Source: Nocardia brasiliensis IFM 10847 (GTDB lineage: Bacteria; Actinomycetota; Actinomycetes; Mycobacteriales; Mycobacteriaceae). Taken from it: a stretch of DNA of 64,000 nucleotides. The translations under genes and the position numbers were made by a program. A model generated the notes under the pieces. The model saw only the letters and a program-made list of their open reading frames with translations. It made no database searches and was not told the DNA's origin. The DNA lies in the NCBI RefSeq assembly GCF_000710915.1, contig NZ_BAUA01000170.1, positions 1 through 64,000 on the forward strand, given 5' to 3'. Positions 24,999 through 33,401 of this stretch are shown in pieces (position 1 is the stretch's first letter; every line of letters begins with the position of its first letter).

Positions 24999-26693
24999 TC
25001 ATCGGACCAGGCTGGCGGCCACGGTGGTGGCGAGTTCGGTGGCGGTCGCGCAACGCAACTCCGGCGTCGGCGCGCCACCGAACCGGACGACGGCGATTTC
25101 GGCGAGTTCGTCGCCGGAAATTCCGGTGAAGTCCCGGTACTGGATTTGTACGGTGCACTCGTCGGTACTGGTCACGCCGGCGCGCCGGAAGCTGGGCAGT
25201 CCGGCGAGTACGAGCGGTTGCCCGTCCACGGCCGTTTTCGGTGGGTCGCGGTCGTAGCGCACCGTCACGTGGCTGTCGATGGTGCTGTTCCAGCGACAAG
25301 ACCAGTTGCCGAAGCCGGGGACCGGACGCAACGCGTCCAATCCCGGTACCTTGCTGAGCGTCGGCACGTCCAGTTGTGCGCAGGCGTCGTGGCGGGCCAG
25401 CGAGTCCGCAGGGAATTCGCCCGACCGTCGCGGAATCGGCCCACGTGCCAACATCTCTCGCACATGGCCGGTCACCGCGTCGGCCAGCGCGCACGGATCC
25501 GGCCCACCGGGCTTGCGCTGACCGAGGATCTCGATCGTCGCATCGTCGGAAAGTGTCAGAGCCCGAGTGCATCTGGTGTTTCCCGGGGGCTCGGACACAA
25601 TAGCGAGGTCACCGACCCGGGTCACGGTGGCATGCGAGCCCTGTTCCGGCGGCGGGGCGCCGGACAAGGTCAGCCGGACCCGGCCGACCTCGGGATGAAA
25701 ATCCTCGCCGGGCAGCCGGACCCGCAGATCGCAGGTATCGAAATTGCCTTGGTCCGTGGCCATGTCGATGCGCCCGAAGTCCGCGAGCACCGCCGGGTCC
25801 AGCAGCGCGCAGGGGTCGGCGGTCCGCGGATCACCGAGCGGGTCGGCGGGCCCGTCGGCGGGCATGGCCACCCCGGCCGCGACGGTCAGCGCTACCGCAC
25901 ACAGCAGGGCCGCACCGAGTAGCACCCGGCGCAGCAGAGTGCGGTCCAAATCGCGCGGCGCCTGTTCCAGGCGCGCGAACGCGTCGGCGGCCGCGACGGC
26001 GGTGGGGCGCAGGCTCGGATTCGACTGCGTCAGCTGGGCCAGCAGCGCGTCGAGGGCGCCGGGTCCGCGCCGCGGACCCGACACCGCGAGCAAGGATGCG
26101 CCGAGCGCGTACACGTCGGCCTTGGGGCCGCAGAGCCCGTCTCGGCCGAGCTCGGGCGCGGCATAACGCCACTTTCCGCGCGCCGCATCGGCTTTCGGAC
26201 GTTCGCCGGTACCGGCCGCCCGCAGATCCAGCGAGCTGCCGAAATCGGTGAGCCTGGCGTCGCCGTCGGGAGTGAGGATGATGTTCTCCGGCGAGACATC
26301 ACAGTGCAGGATGCCGTTGTCGTGACAGTGCGCGAGCGCGCTCGCGATCTGCGCGCCGACGGCCACGGTCTGGGATATCCCCAATTTCCTTTGCTGACGC
26401 ACGTTTTCGGCGAGCGAAGCGCCCGGGACACACTCGGTGACCAACCACAGCACGCCGTCGCATTCGAAGATGTCGAGCACGCCGACGATATTCGGATGCC
26501 GCAGGCCCGCAGCGTTGCGTGCCGCGACACGCAGCACCTGCGCGCCCCCCGTATCGCCGGTACGAGGACACTTGAGCACCACGTCCCGGCCGAGGACCTC
26601 GTCGGTGGCCCGCCAGACCAGCCCTTCGCCACCCAACGTGAACATTTCCCGCAACGTGTAACGATCCGCGATGCAGTCACCGTCGCTCGCCAT
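24999..26693 (-). CDS. Transmembrane Ser/Thr protein kinase with DUF3558-like extracellular repeats
   Basis: A 564-residue receptor-like kinase. The kinase domain (about 10-250) has the Gly loop TLGGEGLVW, Lys41 in VVLK, catalytic loop HCDVSPEN (130-137), DFG at 150-152 and YAAPE. A transmembrane helix (LLRRVLLGAALLCAVALTVAAG) lies near 265-285. Outside, two similar segments with DPCALLDPAVL...C and DACAQLDVPTL...C resemble DUF3558 lipoprotein domains. Two features are atypical: HRD reads HCD, and by eye the alpha-C Glu position is Ala, so catalysis may be weak or altered. The start at 26693 follows GAGGA; an ATG at 26717 is possible. Likely partner: the FHA protein. Confidence 0.9.
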   Translation of the reverse strand: MASDGDCIADRYTLREMFTLGGEGLVWRATDEVLGRDVVLKCPRTGDTGGAQVLRVAARNAAGLRHPNIVGVLDIFECDGVLWLVTECVPGASLAENVRQQRKLGISQTVAVGAQIASALAHCHDNGILHCDVSPENIILTPDGDARLTDFGSSLDLRAAGTGERPKADAARGKWRYAAPELGRDGLCGPKADVYALGASLLAVSGPRRGPGALDALLAQLTQSNPSLRPTAVAAADAFARLEQAPRDLDRTLLRRVLLGAALLCAVALTVAAGVAMPADGPADPLGDPRTADPCALLDPAVLADFGRIDMATDQGNFDTCDLRVRLPGEDFHPEVGRVRLTLSGAPPPEQGSHATVTRVGDLAIVSEPPGNTRCTRALTLSDDATIEILGQRKPGGPDPCALADAVTGHVREMLARGPIPRRSGEFPADSLARHDACAQLDVPTLSKVPGLDALRPVPGFGNWSCRWNSTIDSHVTVRYDRDPPKTAVDGQPLVLAGLPSFRRAGVTSTDECTVQIQYRDFTGISGDELAEIAVVRFGGAPTPELRCATATELATTVAASLVR

Positions 26694-26964
26694 GCGCCCG
26701 TCCTCGATTCGGCTCACGTCCCGCAGCGAAAGTGTAGCCCTCCCACAATCTCTCGACCCGAACGAGCCACCGCGGCGAACTGGTCGGTCAGTTCTTCGGC
26801 GACCCTCGCGCGGGTGGTTGGGACGCGCATGCCACGCGAGTGCCGAATAGGGCTGCCTACAGCCACTCGCACCCTTCGCCCTTAGCGCTACCGGACACTA
26901 ACTCGAATCAACACCTAAAGACTACCCATTGCAAAACACTAACGGATAGCGATATGTTGCAGGC

Positions 26965-27858
26965 ATGAGAGCAGTTCGCTTCGCCGAGTACGGCGGCCCG
27001 GAAGTCCTGGAACTGACCGAGGTGCCCGAACCTCACCCGGGCCCGGGTCAGATACGCATCGCCGTGCGCGCGGCAGGTGTGAATCCGCATGATTGGCGGG
27101 TTCGTGAGGGCCAGTTCCGGCGGATCCGCCCGATCGAATTACCGACGGGCATCGGCCAGGACGCTGCGGGCGTGGTGGACGAGGTCGGCGCGGGCGTGAC
27201 CGATATCGAGGTCGGCGCTTACGTGCTCGGCCGCGGTACGGGCACGTACGCCGAGTTCGCTGTGCTGTCGTCGTGGGCCCGGCTACCTCGCGGGCTCACC
27301 TTCGCCGAGGCGGCCGGATACCCGTCTGTGGCCGAGACCGCATTACGAATCCTCCGCTTGGTCGATGTCCAGCCCGGGCAAACGCTGCTGGTCAGCGGCG
27401 CGGCCGGCGGTGTCGGTTCCGCGGTGTTGCAGATCGCCCGGGAACGCGGCATCAAGGTGATCGGCACCGCCGGGGCCGCGAATCTGGATTACGTGCGCGG
27501 CCTCGGCGCCCTCGCCACCACCTACGGCGACGGCTGGGTCGAGCGGGTCCGCGCGCTCGGCCCGGTCGACGCCGCGCTGGACTTGAACGGTGCCGGTGTC
27601 ATCCGGGGGCTGCTCGATCTGACCGGAGACCCGGACAAGGTCGTCACCATCGCCGACCTAGAGGCGCCGATGCTCGGCATCCGATTCGCCGGAGTGGGCG
27701 GCAGCATGTCCGAGGCGCTCGCCGAGACCGTCGACCTCATATCTCGCGAAAAGTTGTATATCCCTGTCGCCCAGTCGTATTCGCTCGCCAACGCCGCGAC
27801 CGCACACACCGACAGCCAAGCCGGGCACACCCGCGGACGCCGGGTCCTGCTCGTTTGA
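26965..27858 (+). CDS. Zinc-free medium-chain reductase, quinone oxidoreductase-like
   Basis: A 297-residue NADP-dependent oxidoreductase of the medium-chain (MDR/quinone oxidoreductase) family. The N-terminal catalytic fold starts MRAVRFAEYGGPEVLELTEVPEPHPGPGQ and contains AAGVNPHDWRVR. The nucleotide motif SGAAGGVGSAVLQIARERGIKVIGTA lies near residues 143-170. Zinc-binding Cys residues of alcohol dehydrogenases are absent. It probably reduces a quinone or enone. The short upstream region TTGCAAAACACTAACGG...GTTGCA could be a regulatory half-site pair, but no regulator gene is adjacent. The CocE hydrolase follows 66 bp later. Confidence 0.9.
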   Translation: MRAVRFAEYGGPEVLELTEVPEPHPGPGQIRIAVRAAGVNPHDWRVREGQFRRIRPIELPTGIGQDAAGVVDEVGAGVTDIEVGAYVLGRGTGTYAEFAVLSSWARLPRGLTFAEAAGYPSVAETALRILRLVDVQPGQTLLVSGAAGGVGSAVLQIARERGIKVIGTAGAANLDYVRGLGALATTYGDGWVERVRALGPVDAALDLNGAGVIRGLLDLTGDPDKVVTIADLEAPMLGIRFAGVGGSMSEALAETVDLISREKLYIPVAQSYSLANAATAHTDSQAGHTRGRRVLLV

Positions 27859-27924
27859 GCGCGTGCGTTTCGCTTCGGCCGCAGCATCCACCCCGGTCGC
27901 CCGTCGACCTCAGAGGAGACAACC

Positions 27925-29685
27925 GTGTACCGACCCCGCATCGACGCCGATGTCGAGATGACGACCAGAGACGGCGTCACCCTCACCGCCGATCTGTACC
28001 GCCCGGCCGAGGAGGGCCGATGGCCGGTGCTGCTGCATCGCACCCCGTACAACCGCAGGGATTCCTTCCGGGTGTCCGGAATCGTGGCCGACCCGCTGTG
28101 GCTCGCCCGACAGGGCTTCGCGGTGCTCGTCCAGGACACCCGCGGCCGATTCCAGTCCGGCGGCGAATTCGATTTCATCACCCAGGAGTACAACGACTCC
28201 TACGACGCGATCGATTGGGCCGCAACGCAATCCTGGAGTGACGGCAACGTCGGGATCTACGGCTCGTCCTATTTGGGCATGGCCGTCCTGCAAGCCGTCG
28301 CGGCCCGCAACCCGCATCTCAAAGCCGCGGTCGCCATGGTCGCCACCGCCGACATGCACCACACCGCCCGGCCTGGTGGCATGTTCGAGCTCGGCTTCCT
28401 CACCACCTACGGCCTCGTCCTCTGCCTCGAAGGTCTCGACCACAGCCCCCTGACCGCAGACGAGCGGGAACAGGTGCGCAAGCAACTCACCGAAGCCTTC
28501 GCCGACCCGCTCGCCACCGTGCGCAGACTGCCACTCACCGGTATCGGCCCGCTCGACGACGACCGGGTGGCGCCGTTCTGGGCCGACTGGCTGCGCTCGC
28601 CCAACGACCCGTTCTGGCGGCGGCCCACCCTGCTCTCTGAACCCGAACGCGTCACCATCCCGTTCCTGCAGGTGACCGGCTACCAGGACTTCACCAGCCC
28701 CACCCAGTTCCGGCTGGCCACCGCACTCGCCGACAACGAGAACGCCCGCCTCGTCGCCGGACCCTGGACGCATTTCGGCGCCTACACCCCGTCCGGGCAG
28801 GTCGGCGCGCGCGTGCTCGCCGGCGCGAGCGCCGGTGTGCCCACCTGGAATCCGGTGCTCGCCGCGTTCTTCGACCGCCATCTGCGCGGCGGTGACGGCG
28901 CGGACTACCCCGCTGCCGACCGGTACTTGTCCGGGCCCGGCCGGGTCACCTACTTCGTCGGCGGCTCGGACACCTGGGCCCACGCGCCCGCCTGGCCGCC
29001 CGCGTCGACCATCGAGGAGTGGGCACTCGGCTCGGGTGGTGACGCACGCACCGCGGACGGCAACGGAAAGTTGACCCGGCCAGGGACGAAAAGTGCTGAG
29101 GCCAGCGCCATTTCCGATACCTTCACCGCCGACCCGCACGATCCGTTTCCGACTCACGGCGGCGCGGTCCTCCTGGAACGAGACCCGGCGGCGGCGCCGC
29201 AGGGCATCCAGGACCAGCGCGCTGTCGACCGGCGCTACGACCTGCTCGTCTACACCAGTGAGCCGCTGACCGAGGAGGTGACGATCGCCGGACAACCCGA
29301 ACTGGTCACCTTCCTCACCAGCAGCGCCCCCGACGCGGACGTATGCGTCACCCTGGTCGACGTCGAACCCGATGGTTTCGCCCGCAATGTCGCCGACGGT
29401 GCGCAACGTGCGCGCTACCGCGACGGCGGTGACACCGACTGGCTCGATGCCGAGGAACCCAGCCGCGTCACCGTCACCCTGCACGACGTGGCACACCGGT
29501 TCGGTGTCGGCCACCGCATCCGTGTGCAGATCGCCGGGTTCGACTTCCCCCGGTTCAGCCGCAACCTGCACACCCGCACCGTGCCCGAGTTCGGCACCCT
29601 CGACGAGGCCGTGTCCGCTCAGCACACCGTGCACCACCATCCGGCAGCGCCTTCCACGCTGCGCCTGCCGGTGCTCGCCGCATGA
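27925..29685 (+). CDS. CocE/NonD-family serine hydrolase (X-Pro dipeptidyl-peptidase-like)
   Basis: A 586-residue hydrolase, the family's normal size. MTTRDGVTLTADLYRP and WPVLLHRTPYNRRDSF start the alpha/beta-hydrolase core; the nucleophile elbow is IYGSSYLGM near residue 115, followed by a helical cap. The C-terminal part from about 330 (AVDRRYDLLVYTSEPLTEEVTIAGQPELVTFLTSSAPDADVCVTLVDVEPDG) is the jelly-roll domain of CocE and glutaryl-7-ACA acylases. It cleaves an ester or amide that cannot be named from sequence. The GTG start follows GAGGAGACAACC. It overlaps or abuts the ABM gene downstream. Confidence 0.93.
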   Translation: MYRPRIDADVEMTTRDGVTLTADLYRPAEEGRWPVLLHRTPYNRRDSFRVSGIVADPLWLARQGFAVLVQDTRGRFQSGGEFDFITQEYNDSYDAIDWAATQSWSDGNVGIYGSSYLGMAVLQAVAARNPHLKAAVAMVATADMHHTARPGGMFELGFLTTYGLVLCLEGLDHSPLTADEREQVRKQLTEAFADPLATVRRLPLTGIGPLDDDRVAPFWADWLRSPNDPFWRRPTLLSEPERVTIPFLQVTGYQDFTSPTQFRLATALADNENARLVAGPWTHFGAYTPSGQVGARVLAGASAGVPTWNPVLAAFFDRHLRGGDGADYPAADRYLSGPGRVTYFVGGSDTWAHAPAWPPASTIEEWALGSGGDARTADGNGKLTRPGTKSAEASAISDTFTADPHDPFPTHGGAVLLERDPAAAPQGIQDQRAVDRRYDLLVYTSEPLTEEVTIAGQPELVTFLTSSAPDADVCVTLVDVEPDGFARNVADGAQRARYRDGGDTDWLDAEEPSRVTVTLHDVAHRFGVGHRIRVQIAGFDFPRFSRNLHTRTVPEFGTLDEAVSAQHTVHHHPAAPSTLRLPVLAA

Positions 29686-29708
29686 CCAACTGCCCGAAGG
29701 AGCCCACG

Positions 29709-30050
29709 TTGTCCGAAATCGTCGTCCTCGCCAGTCTGCAGGCCAAGGCCGGACGGGGCGCGGAACTGCTCGCGTTGCTGTCCGAACTGGCCCCGCGGGT
29801 CCTGCACACCGAGCCGCAGTTGCAACGTTATGCCTTCTACGTCGAGCCCGACTCCGACCCGCTCCGCGTCACCGTGATCGAAAAGTACGCCACGCGCGCC
29901 GATCTGGTGGCGCACGACAACGGTGTGCTGACCGAGTACCTGCCACGGCTGCTCGACCTGGTCGATCCCGCACCCCGCACGATCGAACTGCACCCGGCTC
30001 CGCTGACGATCGAGGTCAGCGCGGTCGATGTCGCACGGTTGACCGTGTAG
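29709..30050 (+). CDS. ABM-domain (antibiotic biosynthesis monooxygenase-like) protein
   Basis: A small dimeric ferredoxin-fold protein of about 113 residues: IVVLASLQAKAGRGAELLALLSELAPRVLHTEPQLQRYAFY...VTVIEKYATRADLVAHDNG is the ABM pattern. Members act as cofactor-free quinone monooxygenases or haem-degrading proteins; the substrate here is unknown. I chose the TTG at 29709 because GAAGGAG lies seven bases upstream. A coupled ATG at 29682, overlapping the hydrolase stop as ATGA, would add nine non-conserved-looking residues. Likely co-transcribed with the two genes upstream and ended by the hairpin at 30081. Confidence 0.82.
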   Translation: MSEIVVLASLQAKAGRGAELLALLSELAPRVLHTEPQLQRYAFYVEPDSDPLRVTVIEKYATRADLVAHDNGVLTEYLPRLLDLVDPAPRTIELHPAPLTIEVSAVDVARLTV

Positions 30051-30523
30051 CACCGTAGTCAACGGCTTCAACTGGTTCACCAGGCCGGGCGGACATTCCG
30101 TCCGGCCTGTTCGTGATCCATGAAACGAATTATTTTGCAACATGATACGGACGCCCCCGGCTCCGGCACTCAGCGGTGATTGCCTGCGCGTAGTCGATTC
30201 GACAACTGGGGCACACTGGGGACCTCATGGCACGAAGCGGGGCGAAGTCACTAATCACGTTGCAGCCGTTAGCTTTTCATAGGTGATTCGAGCGAACCGA
30301 CCCACCCTGCGGACTGCACTTCTTGTCCGCTTCACCGCGACCGACTTATCGTTCTTCTCGCGTTCAAATTTGAAATACCCTCGCCGACAAGATCTTTGAT
30401 CACCAGCCGAACCACGGCGCACGCACTCGAGTTGCGCGGCGCGCAATGATCAGGGCTGTCGGCGCCGCCGGAGGCGAAGCCCGCGCACTTCGGCGATCCA
30501 TTCCCGCGAGGAGATGAACAATC
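30051..30523. other. Intergenic region with terminator and dioxygenase promoter
   Basis: No supported gene. The left part holds a strong hairpin (annotated separately); the AT-richer part, around 30120-30400, presumably contains the promoter of the intradiol dioxygenase. A minus-strand frame at 30255-30446 is basic and featureless, and I do not call it. Confidence 0.4.
30081..30109 (+). terminator. Terminator after the ABM gene
   Basis: CAGGCCGGGCGG-ACATT-CCGTCCGGCCTG forms a 12-pair stem with one G-U pair, 30 bp after the stop codon and followed by TTCGT. No long T tract is present, as is common in actinobacteria. Confidence 0.8.
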
Positions 30524-31192
30524 ATGACCGATCGACCCCGCTCCGACGACGACGCCGAGATCCCCCAGGCGATCACCCGCAAACGCCTGCTGCAGCTCGG
30601 CCTGCTGGCCGTGCCCGCCGCGGCGGCAGTGACCGCCGCGACCGCCGCTACCAGCAGTAATGCCGCACCGACCCAGCAGGCCGTACCGGACGACCTCGAG
30701 CCGACCCCGGCTTGCCACGACGGCGACGCGGCCACCATCGCGCAGACCGAAGGCCCCTATTTCAAACCGAATTCACCTCGGCGCACCGACCTGGTGCTCC
30801 CGGGCGCGCCGGGCACCCGGCTCACGGTCAGCGGCTACGTGTTCACGCGTTCTTGCCGTCCGGTGGCCCAAGCCCTGCTGGACTTCTGGCAGGCCGACAA
30901 CGCCGGAGCCTATGACAATTCGGGTTACAACTGGCGCGGGCATCAGTTCACCGACGCGAACGGCCGATTCAGCCTGTCGACCATCGTGCCCGGCCTCTAC
31001 CCCGGCCGCACCCGGCACATCCATGTGAAGGTGCAGGCGCCCAACCAGCGGATACTCACCACTCAGCTGTATTTCCCCGGCGAGCCCCGCAACAACACCG
31101 ATTCCATCTTCGACCGGCGATTGCTGATGACCGTGCGGACGGTGCCCACCGGGAAGGAGGGCACTTTCGACTTCATTCTGAACTTCCGCTGA
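30524..31192 (+). CDS. Exported intradiol ring-cleavage dioxygenase
   Basis: A 222-residue protein with the fold of protocatechuate 3,4-dioxygenase and catechol 1,2-dioxygenase: TEGPYF, LDFWQADNAGAYDNSGYNWRGHQFTDANGRFSLSTIVPG and RTRHIHVKV carry the Tyr and His residues expected to bind non-haem Fe(III). The N-terminus ITRKRLLQLGLLAVPAAAAVTAATAAT looks like an export signal, so the enzyme probably acts outside the cytoplasm, unlike classical catabolic intradiol enzymes. No beta-ketoadipate genes lie nearby. GAGGAGATG precedes the ATG. Confidence 0.9.
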   Translation: MTDRPRSDDDAEIPQAITRKRLLQLGLLAVPAAAAVTAATAATSSNAAPTQQAVPDDLEPTPACHDGDAATIAQTEGPYFKPNSPRRTDLVLPGAPGTRLTVSGYVFTRSCRPVAQALLDFWQADNAGAYDNSGYNWRGHQFTDANGRFSLSTIVPGLYPGRTRHIHVKVQAPNQRILTTQLYFPGEPRNNTDSIFDRRLLMTVRTVPTGKEGTFDFILNFR

Positions 31193-31236
31193 GCGTGCCC
31201 GGTCCCGCAGTCGCGGCCGCCATCTCGTCCACCGGC

Positions 31237-32385
31237 TCATCCCCCGCACAGTGCGTGGTCGATCAGTTGGTTGGCGGCCTGCAACTGCGCGAAACCCGCA
31301 CTGCGCGTGATGTCTTCCCCGCCGACGGCAAGGGTGCCGGTGAGAGCGACGACGGTGCTACGCGAACCGCTCTCGGTCACGCCCGCGTTGGTGAGGTAGC
31401 CCGTCTGGCCGCCGTTGTGCATCCAGTAGGTGCCGCCGCAGGACAACGGGACCGAGAACAGGCCGAGCCCGTAACGCGCGCCCGGCCACGCTTTGTCGGT
31501 GACCTCGTCGACCGGAACCGTGCTACGCATCCGGTCGAGCTCCGCAGGATGTAATAGCTTGCCGCCCAGCAGACTTCGATAGAATTCACCGATGTCTTCG
31601 GTGGTCGACAGATAACCGCCCGACGCGTCCGCATCGATCAGTTCGGTGACCTCGACCATCGGTCCGCCCACCTCGAATTGGTTGTAGCCCTTGGCATGTG
31701 GCGTGGGAAGTGTCGGATCGTCCCCGGGCCACCGGGTGTTGCGTAATCCGAGCGGTTCGAGGATCCGCGCACTCACCTCCGCATGCCAAGGCCGGTGCGC
31801 CACCTGTTCGATGACCAGACCCAACAGGACGTAGCCGGTGTTGGAGTAGGACCAACCACCGCCCGGCGCGAAATCGGGCGCGTGCTGCACGGCGGACGCC
31901 AACACCTGCTGCGGGGTGCGGACCCGATAGCGGAGGCGGTGGTAATCCTCGGCGGTCAGCATGTCCAGTGGGGCATCACGAATGCCGCTGGTGTGCTGGA
32001 GCAGATGCCGGATGGTGATCTGGTTTCCGTCATAACCGTTGCCGCGCAACATATCCGGCAGCCAACGCTGAACCGGGTCGTCGAGCGCGAGGCGCCCTTC
32101 GCCGACCAGCATGAGCACCACGGTCGCGACCATCGTCTTCGCCAGGCTTCCGACGCGGAAGTACCCATCCGCCGGAACCGGCTCCGCGACAGCAATATCC
32201 GCGCGACCACCCACCGCGACTCGGTTGATGCCCGCGGCGGTGTCGACCACCCTGGCCTGCACGCCGGTGGTGCCAACGGCCACAACCGCATCGACATCGC
32301 GCTGTAGTCCATCGCCGGTAGCCGACCCACCACACGCGCTGACCACCAGAGCCAGCGCCACCACAGCCGCCATCGCATATCGCAT
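31237..32385 (-). CDS. Class C beta-lactamase-family serine hydrolase, lipoprotein
   Basis: A 382-residue DD-peptidase-fold enzyme anchored as a lipoprotein: MRYAMAAVVALALVVSACGG has the lipobox VSAC with Cys18. The active-site motifs are SLAK (S-x-x-K, about residue 82), YSN (about 166) and HNGG near the end. Other landmarks are LLQHTSGIRDA and GYVLLGLVIEQV. Members are D-alanyl-D-alanine carboxypeptidases or esterases; sequence alone does not decide. It converges with the intradiol dioxygenase gene with only 44 bp between. Confidence 0.92.
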   Translation of the reverse strand: MRYAMAAVVALALVVSACGGSATGDGLQRDVDAVVAVGTTGVQARVVDTAAGINRVAVGGRADIAVAEPVPADGYFRVGSLAKTMVATVVLMLVGEGRLALDDPVQRWLPDMLRGNGYDGNQITIRHLLQHTSGIRDAPLDMLTAEDYHRLRYRVRTPQQVLASAVQHAPDFAPGGGWSYSNTGYVLLGLVIEQVAHRPWHAEVSARILEPLGLRNTRWPGDDPTLPTPHAKGYNQFEVGGPMVEVTELIDADASGGYLSTTEDIGEFYRSLLGGKLLHPAELDRMRSTVPVDEVTDKAWPGARYGLGLFSVPLSCGGTYWMHNGGQTGYLTNAGVTESGSRSTVVALTGTLAVGGEDITRSAGFAQLQAANQLIDHALCGG

Positions 32386-32470
32386 CGCGTCCCCTTCCGA
32401 GTCCGCGAAAATCTATCCGTGCCCGCCACCCGCCGAGATCACCCTCAGGTAGCGAACCACCACGCCCTTC

Positions 32471-33214
32471 TCACCCTGCGGTACCGACCGCCACCTCGCG
32501 CACCTCGGAATCCGGGTCGGCGGCTAAGCCTGCCAGCAGTCGACGGGCCGCACTACCCCGATAGCTGCGCAATGCCACCGCGAGCGCGTAACGCACGTCG
32601 GGGTTGGCGTGCTCGACCAGGTGCGCGATATCGCCGACCGCACCGCGGCTGCGCCGGCTCAAACCCCACAGCGCGTCGATCAGGTCGTCGTCATCGTTCG
32701 CGTGCCGCAGTTGGTGCAGCAGTTGCGGTTTCGTCGGCTCGGGGCCTTCGAACGGGAACCGGCGGCGCAGGTCTGCCGCCTTGTACTCGCCACGCCCCAG
32801 GCATGCCGGGCAAGCGCAAGGCCGACGGCCGTGCGCGTCAGGGCGGTATCGCCACCCGGTCACCTGGCGCACCTGCCGAATCCGATGCAGTTCCGCCGCG
32901 GCGATCGACCGGGGTACGACAACCTGGTACCCGCGCGCGTCGCCGGCGTCTCGAACCACCGAAACGGCCTCGGCCGCAGTCATTTCCGCACCGATATCCG
33001 AGTAGTGCCCGACGAAGACCCGTTCCTCGTCCCGCACCCGGAAGTGCACCGCGACGATCTGCCGCTGCCCACGTCGGCGCAACTCCCGCAACCACTGATA
33101 CGACAGCACATAGGACGGCAACACCGGTACACAGAACACCCCCGCGCCCTGCACCTTGATGCCCGCCCGGCGAATCCGCCGCACGTTCTTCTCGGGTGTC
33201 AGGTGCACAAACAT
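32471..33214 (-). CDS. HEAT-repeat protein with unknown N-terminal domain
   Basis: A 247-residue protein. The N-terminal part, starting MFVHLTPEKNVRRIRRAGIKVQG and including CVPVLPSYVLSYQWLRELRRRGQRQIVAVHFRV, has the feel of an RNA 2'-phosphotransferase/ADP-ribosyl-transferase-type fold, but this is only an impression. It is followed by a CxCxxC cluster (RRPCACPACLGRGEYK, about residue 147), perhaps zinc-binding, and then HEAT-like helices (LIDALWGLSRRSRGAVGDIAHLVEHANPDVRYALAVALRSY...). Homologues exist widely in actinobacteria as uncharacterised HEAT proteins. The start at 33214 follows TGGGGTGG. Confidence 0.75.
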   Translation of the reverse strand: MFVHLTPEKNVRRIRRAGIKVQGAGVFCVPVLPSYVLSYQWLRELRRRGQRQIVAVHFRVRDEERVFVGHYSDIGAEMTAAEAVSVVRDAGDARGYQVVVPRSIAAAELHRIRQVRQVTGWRYRPDAHGRRPCACPACLGRGEYKAADLRRRFPFEGPEPTKPQLLHQLRHANDDDDLIDALWGLSRRSRGAVGDIAHLVEHANPDVRYALAVALRSYRGSAARRLLAGLAADPDSEVREVAVGTAG

Positions 33215-33401
33215 GGCCACCCCAGAAACGGTAGCCACCCAACTTCGCCACAACCATCGGTTTTCCAGCGTCGGAGGGGTCGGCGAGCACCAAATCGACA
33301 GTGAGCCAGATCACTGTTGAGGTTGACCCGAGGTCAGGGTGGAGGCTCGTTCCAGCGGCACGGAATACGCCGAACGGAACAGAATTGAAGGAGTAACCAC
33401 C

